Positions 49,108 through 57,002 of a DNA stretch of 64,000 nucleotides are shown piece by piece. Position 1 is the first letter of the stretch. Each line of letters starts with the position of its first letter. Source of the DNA: Parafrankia irregularis (GTDB lineage Bacteria; Actinomycetota; Actinomycetes; Frankiales; Frankiaceae); contig NZ_FAOZ01000001.1 of assembly GCF_001536285.1 (NCBI RefSeq), forward strand, positions 310,001-374,000, given 5' to 3'. Position numbers and translations under genes: made by a program. The notes under the pieces were generated by a model. The model was not told the DNA's origin, made no database searches, and saw only the letters and a program-made list of their open reading frames with translations.

Positions 49108-49125
49108 TCGACTTCGTCAAGTCGA
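49108..49125 (-). promoter_or_regulatory. Hairpin just upstream of the ribosome site
   Basis: TCGACTT-CGTC-AAGTCGA (7-bp arms, 4-base loop) sits immediately 5' of the GGAG of the secreted-protein gene. It could be an operator or an RNA hairpin that affects translation. GTTAAC (49147-49152) lies a little upstream. Confidence 0.45.
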
Positions 49126-49210
49126 TCAGCATTAACGGAGAGTGACGTTAACTGTGATTACGCTGAGTAGCGGCTCGCCCCGCCGACGCGAGGTCGGGAT
49201 CGGATCGGTA

Positions 49211-49260
49211 CGCCGCGCATCCTTCCTGTTGGTCAGGACCGGCAGGAAGGAGGCGCGGCG
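49211..49260 (-). terminator. Terminator after the NeuD-like gene
   Basis: An 18-bp inverted repeat with one mismatch (49211-49228 with 49243-49260) and a 14-base loop lies about 75 bases past the NeuD-like stop and before the promoter zone of the next gene. Confidence 0.6.
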
Positions 49261-49336
49261 CCCGCGTGGGATTCGGCTCCAGCGTGGCTGCGGGTCGGGC
49301 CTCCAGCGCCACGGCTTCGATCGAACAGCGCGGCGA

Positions 49337-49993
49337 TCAGTACCAGCCAAGCTGCGGCACGGGCGGCCGGTGGTGAGCGGGAACCCCGACGGCCACCACC
49401 TCGGCGGGAAGCTCCCGGATCACGACCGCGCCGGCGCCGACGACCGCGCCGGCCCCGACCGTGAGCCCCTGTCGGACAACCGCGCCGCTCCCGATCGTCG
49501 CCCCGTCACCTATCGTCGCGGCACCACTGATCCGAGCCCCGGGCGCAAGCGTCGTGTAGTCGCCCAGCCGGCAGTCGTGCCCGACCGTCGCCGCGACATT
49601 GACGTGAGCGTGACGACCGGTCAGCACATTGGACGTGATGCTGGCGAACCCGCACACCACGCTTCCAGGCCCCAGGGTGACCCGGCGGCCGACCATGGCG
49701 GCCGGGTGGACGAGGGTCACCGGTACACGGCCCCAGCCGGTGGCAGCACGATCGATCGCCCGCCGCGCGTACGGGGAGCCGATTCCCAGCACATACCTGG
49801 CGTCCAGGTCGGCGAGGAGGCTCACCGGCCCCAGATGGCGGACTCCGTAGGTCGCGAGGAGGTCGAGATCGGGCTCACCGTCGTCGAGTACGCCGAGAAT
49901 GTCGTAAGTCGGCTCGACCTTGTTCACAGCCTCGACGACCTCGAGCAGCTCCCGGCCGTGGCCACCCGCACCTACGATCACCAGCGCATCCAT
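49337..49993 (-). CDS. NeuD/PglD-like sugar O- or N-acyltransferase
   Basis: A 218-residue protein of the NeuD/PglD/WbbJ type. An N-terminal Rossmann unit (ALVIVGAGGHGRELLEVVEAV, residues 3-23) binds the sugar nucleotide. The left-handed beta-helix begins near residue 95: HPAAMVGRRVTLGPGSVVCGFASITSNV, HVNVAATVGHDCRLGDYTTLAPGA (with the catalytic-type His), and [28 protein letters not shown]. It acetylates an amino-sugar or sialic-acid-like precursor, fitting the DegT aminotransferase of the locus. Single gene with a terminator behind it; a 7-bp inverted repeat (50048-50054 / 50064-50070) lies just upstream. Confidence 0.88.
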   Translation of the reverse strand: MDALVIVGAGGHGRELLEVVEAVNKVEPTYDILGVLDDGEPDLDLLATYGVRHLGPVSLLADLDARYVLGIGSPYARRAIDRAATGWGRVPVTLVHPAAMVGRRVTLGPGSVVCGFASITSNVLTGRHAHVNVAATVGHDCRLGDYTTLAPGARISGAATIGDGATIGSGAVVRQGLTVGAGAVVGAGAVVIRELPAEVVAVGVPAHHRPPVPQLGWY

Positions 49994-50155
49994 ACCGCAA
50001 CCAGCTCTCTCTTCGCATACCCGAAAAACATCTCAATATTTTCCGGAGGCTACTTGCTGCGAGAGTAGCCGATACCTCTCCGCACCGGGCCACAATCAAC
50101 CGGTACCGGTGCGCGTCGACACCCGTCCGGCCGCACCCACACCTATGCGCTTACT

Positions 50156-50884
50156 TCAATCTTTGCTGCAGTGGTTATTTATTTTTTCCGGTCCTCGGTG
50201 AACCGCTGCGGGGTGAGGCAGCAGCAGGCTCGTAAGCACGGTTTCCACCGACCTGACCGCCGCGTCGATGATGTCCGCGCAGTCGCGGAAGGCCTCCAGG
50301 TTTCCACCGAGGGGATCGGCGATGTCGTCGTGTTCCGGAGCAGACGGACGCGTCATGCCACGCGCCGCCGCCGCGGCGTCCGTCAGCGCCATCCCCGCCA
50401 CCCGCAGGTGCTCCGGCTGGATCCCGACCTCCGGCTCGAGCGAGGCCAGGCGACCATCGGCCAGAGCCCAATCCGCCAGCCGCGCGAACTCGCGCAGGGT
50501 GAATGATCTGCGGACCGCCCGCGGTGCCAGCGTGACGACGTCCGCACGATGTTGACGCGTCGCACAGAGAACGAGATCCGCCCGCTCCGCCATCGCGGTG
50601 GTCAGCTGCCGTGCACGGAACCCGGCATCGTCCACGCCGTGTTCGTCCAGCACCGCCGACGCGAGCGGGTGCATGGGTTCACCCACGCGGGCTTGGACTC
50701 CGGCGCTGCTCACCGCTGCCGCGCGGGCGAGTGGCTCACGCAGCCCGACCCGCGCCATCAGCCGGGTCAGCCCGGCGACGGCCAGCCGCTCCGCGACCGG
50801 GGACCGGCAGATGTTGCCGGTACAGACAATGAGCACCGACCAGCTCGCCCGATCCTGCACGGCTTTCAGATGTCCAACCGCCAT
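50156..50884 (-). CDS. Low-molecular-weight protein-tyrosine phosphatase
   Basis: A 242-residue enzyme. The P-loop VCTGNICRSPVAE (C-x5-R) is near residue 20, and the general-acid Asp is likely in ADPLGG near residue 210. Family members are about 150-200 residues; the extra length is in inserts around 75-110 and 150-190. In glycan loci such phosphatases pair with BY-kinases (Wzc) to control chain length, but no BY-kinase or Wzz is in this window. I use the ATG at 50884, with GGAGG 4 bases upstream. The 3' end is unusually AT-rich for the region (TTATTTATTTTTTCC). Confidence 0.85.
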   Translation of the reverse strand: MAVGHLKAVQDRASWSVLIVCTGNICRSPVAERLAVAGLTRLMARVGLREPLARAAAVSSAGVQARVGEPMHPLASAVLDEHGVDDAGFRARQLTTAMAERADLVLCATRQHRADVVTLAPRAVRRSFTLREFARLADWALADGRLASLEPEVGIQPEHLRVAGMALTDAAAAARGMTRPSAPEHDDIADPLGGNLEAFRDCADIIDAAVRSVETVLTSLLLPHPAAVHRGPEKINNHCSKD

Positions 50885-51025
50885 CTGCCCTCCACAACCT
50901 GCCCTCCACAACCTGCCCCCCGACGCCAGCCCATCCACGGCGCCAGCCCATCCACGGCGCCACGGCATGGCCTGGTGGCCAGGCCTACCTCCCGTGAGGC
51001 CTGGCCACCAGGTACGCCGTTCCCG

Positions 51026-53209
51026 CTAGCCCGTCAGCCGATCCTCGTGCACCAGCTGGCCGGACAGGCGTCGCCCTCCCGTGTCGACGCGCTGCGAGCC
51101 GCGATATGCCCGAGATCGTGATGCCGGGCCGCGCACGCCGATCTTCAACGGCGCGGTGTTCGGTGGAACCGGAGTGCCGGTCAGATCGGATCCGCCCGCC
51201 ACAGGGGCTACCGCTGTGGTCGCCGTGAGCGAGGTTGCCTCGGGAACAGGCTGAGGGAACACACCACCGGCGCCAGGCGACCCGGATGTGACCTTGATCG
51301 GCCCTGTCATCGTCGACTCGCCCACCTGCGGCAGCCGCCGGAGACGGTCATCCCATTCCTTCAGCCAGCTAAGCACCCGCTCCCCCGTCATCGGGCGGGA
51401 GACGAAGTAACCCTGCGCCTCGTCGCACTGCCAGGCAGCGAGTGAGGCCCACGAGCGCGACGTCTCGACGCCCTCGGCCACGATGCGCAGGCTCAGGGCA
51501 TGTGCGAGGGAGACGGTGGATCGGACGATCTCCGCCGCGGAGGGGTCTCGGTCGATGTCACGCAGAAAGCGCTGATCGAGCTTCACCTCATCGGCCGGGA
51601 GCTCGAGCAGATAGGCAAGGGAGCACAGCCCGGTGCCGTAGTCGTCGAGGCTGACCCGCACACCGTGGTCACGCAGGCCCGCGAGCGTTCGCTGCGCCTT
51701 CTCCAGAACCGTGATGAGCCCGTCCTCGGTGACCTCGACGACCAGTGCCGACGGGGGCAGGCCATGGAGCTCCAGCTCCCCGCGTACCAGGTCGACGAAT
51801 CCCGGGTCGACGATGACCGAGGCCGGCACGTTCACCGACACCGCGAGCGTGGCCCCGGCCGCGCGCCACCGAACGCAGTCGGTGAGGGCCAGGTCGAGGA
51901 CACGCCGGGTCAGCAGCTCCATCAGACCCGCCCGCTCCATCTCGGGAAGGAAGAGGTCCGGCGGCCGGAGGCCTCCGGTGGGATGCCGCCAGCGCACCAG
52001 GGCCTCGACTCCGCTGATCCGCCCGCTGCGCATGTCGACCTTGGGCTGGTAACGCAGCTCGATCTGGCCCTCGTCCAGCGCTTCACGCAGATCGGCACGC
52101 AGCCCCAGGCTCGCCCGACTCCCCAGCTGGCAGTCGGGAGCGTAGACGCGTTGGCCGCTGTGGGTGCCCTTCGCCGTGTACATGGCTTCTTCTGCCCGCC
52201 GCATAAGCTCGAGCACGTTCCGCCCGTGTTCCGGGAAATGGGCGATACCCACGCTCACCTCCGCCTGCACGCGCAGGTCGTCGAGGCTGACCGGTGTCCG
52301 CAGTGCCTCCCTGATTCGCCGCGCCACCCCCTCCGCGTCGGGGAGGTCGACGCCGCGCAGCAGTGCCGCGAACTCGTCACCGTCCACGCGCGCCAGCAGA
52401 TCGTCGGCGCCCAGAACCTGCTGGAGCCGGTCACTGACGGACCGAAGCAGTCGGTCACCGTTCTCATGACCGAGTGTTCCGTTGATATCCCGCAGGCGAT
52501 CAAGGTCGACGAGAATGAGTGCGGCGGGCGCGGCGCCGCCGGCCCGATGCCCGCCTCCCAGCCAGTGGCCGGCGGTCTTCAGGAAATGCCGGCGGCCCGG
52601 CAGGCCGGTGAGGCCGTCCACGCCGCGCCGGCGCCGGCCGAGCAGCGCGGCCGCTCGGCCGCTGACGCCCAGCACCGGCAGACCGACGGCAAGCGTCGTC
52701 GCCAGGGAGGAAGCCAGGATCGCAGGCAGAGTCGACCCTCCGCGGCAGAGCGACCAGACCACGATGGAAACCAGTAGGACCGGGGCGAGGACGAGTGCGG
52801 CGGCAGCCCGGTGCGCCGATCCGAGCGCGACGGAACGACGGACAGCCATCGGCCGGGCCGAACCGGCGCCGCCGGAGCACGGTGCCGGGTCCGACGGCGG
52901 CGTGGAGGCCCCCGCCCGCACCGGGCCGGGGGCCTCCACGCCGCCGAGCACCACATATCCACCCGGACCGGAACAGGCCGTCTCACCCTCGCCTGCGCCG
53001 GCGGTGTCGACTCCTGTCAGCGCAGCGCACGCCGACGGCCCGGACGAATCGTTGTGCTCACCCATCGGGTTTCGTTCCGCTGGCGCGTGCGTCACCGGCG
53101 CTTCCGCTGCTGCCCGTACCGGCACCGGCACACCGGGAGGACCCGCCGGCAGCCTGCGAGGCAGGGTACGCCGCCTGCTCGTGCGGTCCACTCGCGCCGA
53201 GGTCACCAC
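51026..53209 (-). CDS. GGDEF-EAL protein (cyclic di-GMP turnover)
   Basis: A 727-residue membrane protein. The N-terminal ~120 residues are low complexity, two hydrophobic helices follow (about 133-155 and 160-185), then a GGDEF domain (about 195-365) and an EAL domain (about 375-620). The signature GGDEF reads DGDEF and the RxxD inhibitory site is absent, so cyclase activity is doubtful. The EAL domain keeps EALVRWRHP, SVNVPAS, VVEVTEDG, DDYGTG, VKLDQ, VAEGVET and AQGYFVSRP, so it should hydrolyse c-di-GMP. No sensor domain is seen. The start is probably GTG at 53209 (AGGTGAG 5 bases upstream); ATGs at 53065 and 52849 are alternatives. Confidence 0.88.
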   Translation of the reverse strand: MVTSARVDRTSRRRTLPRRLPAGPPGVPVPVRAAAEAPVTHAPAERNPMGEHNDSSGPSACAALTGVDTAGAGEGETACSGPGGYVVLGGVEAPGPVRAGASTPPSDPAPCSGGAGSARPMAVRRSVALGSAHRAAAALVLAPVLLVSIVVWSLCRGGSTLPAILASSLATTLAVGLPVLGVSGRAAALLGRRRRGVDGLTGLPGRRHFLKTAGHWLGGGHRAGGAAPAALILVDLDRLRDINGTLGHENGDRLLRSVSDRLQQVLGADDLLARVDGDEFAALLRGVDLPDAEGVARRIREALRTPVSLDDLRVQAEVSVGIAHFPEHGRNVLELMRRAEEAMYTAKGTHSGQRVYAPDCQLGSRASLGLRADLREALDEGQIELRYQPKVDMRSGRISGVEALVRWRHPTGGLRPPDLFLPEMERAGLMELLTRRVLDLALTDCVRWRAAGATLAVSVNVPASVIVDPGFVDLVRGELELHGLPPSALVVEVTEDGLITVLEKAQRTLAGLRDHGVRVSLDDYGTGLCSLAYLLELPADEVKLDQRFLRDIDRDPSAAEIVRSTVSLAHALSLRIVAEGVETSRSWASLAAWQCDEAQGYFVSRPMTGERVLSWLKEWDDRLRRLPQVGESTMTGPIKVTSGSPGAGGVFPQPVPEATSLTATTAVAPVAGGSDLTGTPVPPNTAPLKIGVRGPASRSRAYRGSQRVDTGGRRLSGQLVHEDRLTG
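52901..52940. repeat. Perfect 14-bp hairpin in the GGDEF-EAL gene
   Basis: Bases 52901-52914 pair exactly with 52927-52940 around a 12-base loop. If translation starts at 53209 it lies in the codons for residues 90-103; if it starts at the ATG at 52849 it lies in the leader as a possible attenuator. Confidence 0.8.
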
Positions 53210-53606
53210 CGACGCTCACCTGGTGAACCACTCAGAGAAAAGTCTTGCCTGACCATACGATTTGCCCCCGAAGTCGAACCTGCTCCGTTAGGAACGGGCT
53301 CCCCACGCCTGCCCTGTCGTAGCGGCTGCCTGCGCCTGGTTCGCTCGCCCCCGCGGTACGTGCGGGTCACCCGCACGAGTTGGCAGGTTATCGGACCCCG
53401 GGATTCTTGGCCCGGCCGCAAGGGCTACTAGCCCCTCCGTTCACTCATCGGAAGACATCACGGGACAAGATTCCCTGACGAACGGCAAACGTTCGACGCT
53501 TCAACGGCATGATCCTGCCACTTGTGATCTGCATGTGGTCCGACCGTGGAACCCGGCAGGGAAAGCTCGCGTGCCACAGCGAGCAACACACCGACGCGTT
53601 CCCCGC
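53210..53606. other. Structured 397-base region upstream of the GGDEF-EAL gene
   Basis: No gene seen. Two inverted repeats stand out: CGTGCGG-GTCAC-CCGCACG (53360-53378) and GGGCTA-C-TAGCCC (53422-53434). The second could end the small-membrane-protein operon. I looked for the conserved cores of c-di-GMP (GEMM) and c-di-AMP (ydaO) riboswitches and did not find them. Confidence 0.4.
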
Positions 53607-53765
53607 CTAGTCCCCGACGGTTACGCTCGTAGCGGGCAGATACGACTCGACCAGCGGGAAGACCAGGAAAAGGAGAATCGCGACAACGGCGAGCGCGAGA
53701 AGCACGGCGAGCGGGATCCGCACCTGCCTCGGCCCGGGGAGATGTCTGAATATCCAGCTGTACAT
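53607..53765 (-). CDS. 52-residue membrane protein downstream of the sortase
   Basis: A short gene. The protein begins MYSWIFRHLPGPRQVRIPLA, has one membrane helix (about residues 18-38, VLLALAVVAILLFLVFPLV) and ends YLPATSVTVGD. The form WxFRHLPGPxxVR-helix-FPxVExxLP-VTV is, from memory, a conserved small protein of actinobacteria often found near class E sortase genes; its role is unknown. Here it lies 99 bases after the sortase stop on the same strand. The ATG at 53765 is the only start giving the conserved N terminus. Confidence 0.75.
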   Translation of the reverse strand: MYSWIFRHLPGPRQVRIPLAVLLALAVVAILLFLVFPLVESYLPATSVTVGD

Positions 53766-53864
53766 GAGTCAATCCCCTAAGGCGATTCGCACCGATCGCG
53801 GTCGGCGCGGGCAGTGATCCAGGGGTCACCTCCAAGGCCGAGGAGGAGCCCAGGGCTGAGCTGG

Positions 53865-54863
53865 CTACCCGCCCGTCAGTACGGGAGGCGGCCCATCGCC
53901 CTTGTCTCTCGTCTCATCGAGCTCCGCGAAGACGATGAGTCGGCTCTTCGCGGAGAAGCGCGGATGGCAGGTCGTCAGCGTCATCCGCGCCTTGGTGGGG
54001 GCCTCCCCCAGATGCCCTGGTACGGGGTAGGTCACGTCCAGTCGGTGGGGGTCGACGATCTCCGATCCCGTGACCCGGTAGGTGAAATACCTGTCGGCGA
54101 CCTCGACCACGATGGGGTCCCCCACCTTGAGCTCGTCGACCCGGCTGAAGGGCTTGCCATAGGTCGTGCGGTGTCCCGAGACGACAAAGTTCCCGATCTC
54201 GCCAGGCATCGCCGAGCCCGGGAAGTGCCCTGGTCCGCGGCGCAGGTCCGCCGTCGACACGCCCTCCACGACGACCGGCGCGTAGTCCGTTCCGAAACGC
54301 GGCACCCTCAGCACGGCGATCCCGTCGCCGAGCTCGACGGGCGGCACGGATGACCGCTTCCTCGGGTCCGCCCCGCCCGCCGCCGGCTTCGGGAGGGGCT
54401 GCTTGGCCCAGGCTGTGGTCAGGTCGTGGCGGATCTGGTCCTGCGTTCGAGCAGCGAAGATGTCAGTGATCCACAGCTGGTAGCACAGGAAGAGAACCAC
54501 GATGACACCACAGGTGATCATCAGCTCCCCGGCGCCCCGGGCGAGATGGCCGCCAAACGATCGCACCGTCCGATCCCGCAGCGGGTCCGCTGCCGGCGGC
54601 TCCGGGGCGGCGTATCCACGTCCCCGCGCCCGCGCCGGACCATATGCCGGTGCAAGGCCCTGGGCCGGCACCGCGGCAACAGGTGGATTCCGCGGATCCG
54701 GGCCGCCCATCAGGTCGTCGAGGCTGTCGAGGCCGTCGAGGCTGTCAAGCTCGCCCGGGGCATCGACTCCTCCCCGGTCGGCCCCGGCCAGGTCCGCCGG
54801 TGAAGCCGACGTCGACAGTGAACTGCCCGGTTCCTTGCCCTCGCCCGGAGTCCCAGCAGCCAT
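53865..54863 (-). CDS. srtE: Class E sortase
   Basis: A 332-residue transpeptidase that anchors surface proteins to the cell wall (LAxTG-type signals in actinobacteria). A 110-residue disordered N terminus (Asp/Leu-rich DSLDGLDSLDDL, then Pro/Ala) precedes one membrane helix (about 113-133). The catalytic domain shows FPGSAMPGEIGNFVVSGHRTTYGKPF (catalytic His) and TLTTCHPRFSAKSRLIV (the TLTTC motif with catalytic Cys and Arg). No substrate with a clear sorting signal is in the window. It starts 21 bases after the cbiO stop, so it may be transcribed with the cobalt transporter, an odd pairing. Confidence 0.93.
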   Translation of the reverse strand: MAAGTPGEGKEPGSSLSTSASPADLAGADRGGVDAPGELDSLDGLDSLDDLMGGPDPRNPPVAAVPAQGLAPAYGPARARGRGYAAPEPPAADPLRDRTVRSFGGHLARGAGELMITCGVIVVLFLCYQLWITDIFAARTQDQIRHDLTTAWAKQPLPKPAAGGADPRKRSSVPPVELGDGIAVLRVPRFGTDYAPVVVEGVSTADLRRGPGHFPGSAMPGEIGNFVVSGHRTTYGKPFSRVDELKVGDPIVVEVADRYFTYRVTGSEIVDPHRLDVTYPVPGHLGEAPTKARMTLTTCHPRFSAKSRLIVFAELDETRDKGDGPPPVLTGG

Positions 54864-54884
54864 GCTGCAACCCTAAGCCATGTA

Positions 54885-55703
54885 TCAACTACTCTCCGCG
54901 ATGGCATGGCGCGGGTTGAACCCGAAGGGCAACTCCAGTCGGTGCGACATCATCAACGGTTCGTCACTCAGCAGGGTGGCCGTCGCGCCATCCGCAACGA
55001 TCATTCCCTGATCGAGGATGACCGAGCGCGGGCATAGTTGCAGTGCGTAGGGCAGATCGTGGGTGACCATGATGAGCGTGAGGTCCAGCCCCTGGAGAAC
55101 CTCCGCGAGCTCGCGGCGACCAGCCGGATCAAGATTCGCCGATGGCTCGTCGAGGACAAGAACCTCCGGCCGCATGGCGAGCACCGTCGCCACGGCGGCG
55201 CGGCGCCGCTCCCCCAGGCTGAGGTGATGCGGCGCCCGCTCGGCGTACTCCGCCAGACCGACAGCCCGCAGCGCCTCGGCCACCCGACCCGACAGCTCCG
55301 CGCCTCGAAGGCCCAGATTCGCGGGGCCGAACGCGACGTCCTGACCCACGGTCGGCATGAAGAGCTGGTCGTCGGGGTCCTGGAAGACCAGGCCGACCCG
55401 GCGCCGGATCTCCGGCATGTTCGCCTTCGCGACGGTCATCCCGCCGATGCGAAGCGTGCCCGCGCCAGCCGCCAGAATGCCGTTGAGATGCAGCATGAGC
55501 GTCGTCTTGCCGGCACCGTTCGGCCCGAGCACCGCGATCCGCTCACCGCGGGCGACCGTGAGGTCGACCCCGAAGAGCACCTGCCGCCCGTCGGGATAGG
55601 CGAAGGCGAGGCCCTCGATCTCCACCGCGGGGCGTCCAACGCCCGCGGCGGCGGTCACGGACGCAGCCTCGGCAGCCGAAGCCGACGTGGGCCTGGACGT
55701 CAC
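54885..55703 (-). CDS. cbiO: Cobalt/nickel ECF transporter ATPase
   Basis: A 272-residue ABC ATPase. Walker A is GPNGAGKTT, the Q-loop GLVFQDPDDQLF (the form typical of CbiO/EcfA), signature LSLGERRRAA, Walker B VLVLDEPSANLD, and the switch His in MVTHD. The GTG at 55703 is chosen because it overlaps the cbiQ stop (GTGA). It powers the CbiMNQ membrane complex. Confidence 0.93.
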   Translation of the reverse strand: MTSRPTSASAAEAASVTAAAGVGRPAVEIEGLAFAYPDGRQVLFGVDLTVARGERIAVLGPNGAGKTTLMLHLNGILAAGAGTLRIGGMTVAKANMPEIRRRVGLVFQDPDDQLFMPTVGQDVAFGPANLGLRGAELSGRVAEALRAVGLAEYAERAPHHLSLGERRRAAVATVLAMRPEVLVLDEPSANLDPAGRRELAEVLQGLDLTLIMVTHDLPYALQLCPRSVILDQGMIVADGATATLLSDEPLMMSHRLELPFGFNPRHAIAESS

Positions 55704-56503
55704 GACGCCACACCGAGATCGAGGCTCCGGCCGGCGACGGCGACCACGACACCGAGGACGACCAGGGCACTGGCCGTCGCCCACTGGCCCGGTCGCGGCG
55801 ACACGATCGGCGTCGCGGCGGGCATCGTGCCCGAGTAGCCGCGGGCGAGCATCGCCAGGTGAACCCGCTCGCCCCGCTCGTACGAACGGATGAACAGGTT
55901 GCCGAGCGACGCCGCGAGCACGCCGGTCGCTCGTAGTGAGCGCGGCTCGTGCCCGCGCGAACGGCGAGCCACGCCCATCCGACGCATCTGATCCACGACG
56001 AGGCCCGAATAGCGGATCATGAAAGACGCGACCGCGATGATCACGGGGGGCAGCCGGAGTCGCTCAAGCCCGGCCAGAAGATCATTTGCCGGCGTGGTCG
56101 CGGCGAGCACGATAACGGTCATCAATCCGAGCGTAGCCCGCGCGAGCAGGCCGAACGCCTGTTCCAACCCAGGCCGTGAGAGCCCGAGCCCGAGCAGCTC
56201 GACCCGCGGGCCGGGAACGACGAACGGAAGTGCCGCCGCGAAGGCGAGAAACGGGATCTCCACCGCGAGCCGGCGGATCACGAACAGCGGCCGCAGCCGC
56301 GCCAGCGCACAGAGCGAGGCCAGCACCAGCAGGTGCACCCCGAAAGCCCAGCCAGCGGTGATCGGGGTGACCACCACGCAGATCACGTAGCCGAAGGCCG
56401 CGACGATCTTGCACTGCGCCGGCATGCTCCGCAGAAAGCCCCGTCCGGGCTGATATGGATCGAGCAGATGCGCGCCACCACCCATCGCGGTCGCCGCCAC
56501 CAC
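55700..56503 (-). CDS. cbiQ: Cobalt/nickel ECF transporter transmembrane protein
   Basis: A 267-residue T component with about 6 hydrophobic helices. The two coupling motifs are visible as RRSRGHEPRSLRATG and ERGERVHLAMLARGYSG (the Ala-Arg-Gly type). It links the ATPase to the CbiM substrate unit. It follows the PDGLE gene by 4 bases and overlaps cbiO. Confidence 0.92.
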   Translation of the reverse strand: MVAATAMGGGAHLLDPYQPGRGFLRSMPAQCKIVAAFGYVICVVVTPITAGWAFGVHLLVLASLCALARLRPLFVIRRLAVEIPFLAFAAALPFVVPGPRVELLGLGLSRPGLEQAFGLLARATLGLMTVIVLAATTPANDLLAGLERLRLPPVIIAVASFMIRYSGLVVDQMRRMGVARRSRGHEPRSLRATGVLAASLGNLFIRSYERGERVHLAMLARGYSGTMPAATPIVSPRPGQWATASALVVLGVVVAVAGRSLDLGVAS

Positions 56504-56507
56504 TCAC

Positions 56508-57002
56508 TCAGGCGAGCGGAGCGCCACCGGCTCCGGCCCCCGGCCCGGCTCCGGTACGCTCCGCCGCCTGATCGCGCTCCGAGACCGCGGAAGCGGCCCG
56601 CGGCCGGAGCCGAGTGACTCCCCAGAAGACGGCGCCACCCACGACGAAGGCGATCGACACCCCGATGACGCCGGCCAGGCCGCCGGCGAGACGCTCGTTG
56701 TCGATCCCGGACACCGCGTAGCCGGCGAGTGGCCAGTCCGCGAACGAATGGCTCTTCTCCTGGTGGATGAAGCCCTTGTCGGCCGCGACCTTCTCCAGGC
56801 CGTCCGGGCTCGAGCTGGCGAAGCCGGACACGAATCCAGCCAGGACGAACGCAACAAACAGGCCGAGGCCGACAAAGACCTTGTTGTGCCGCTCAGGGCG
56901 CGCGGCGACGCGCCGCCCCGTCGGCTCGGTCATCGTCGACCCGGTCACCGTCGACTCGGTCAGGGTGGAGGACGTCGCATCCGCGGCGGCCGACCTGGTC
57001 AT
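56508..57002 (-). CDS. PDGLE-domain protein, CbiN-like component
   Basis: A 164-residue membrane protein with two helices (about 43-63 and 105-130). The defining PDGLE motif (SSSPDGLEKVAADKGF) lies in the external loop. In transporters of this type the PDGLE protein stands in for CbiN and helps CbiM take up Co2+ or Ni2+. The N- and C-terminal tails are Thr/Ser- and Ala/Gly-rich. ATGA overlap with cbiM. Confidence 0.9.
   Translation of the reverse strand: MTRSAAADATSSTLTESTVTGSTMTEPTGRRVAARPERHNKVFVGLGLFVAFVLAGFVSGFASSSPDGLEKVAADKGFIHQEKSHSFADWPLAGYAVSGIDNERLAGGLAGVIGVSIAFVVGGAVFWGVTRLRPRAASAVSERDQAAERTGAGPGAGAGGAPLA

Noticed and set aside
49092-49120. TTGACG-17-TAGATG promoter on the minus strand before the choice-of-anchor-P-like gene
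   Set aside because: The -10 would include the start codon, so the transcript would begin inside the gene.
53210-53460. Cyclic di-GMP or cyclic di-AMP riboswitch upstream of the GGDEF-EAL gene
   Set aside because: Hairpins are present, but neither the GEMM core nor the GTCAGCTAACC-type ydaO core could be found.
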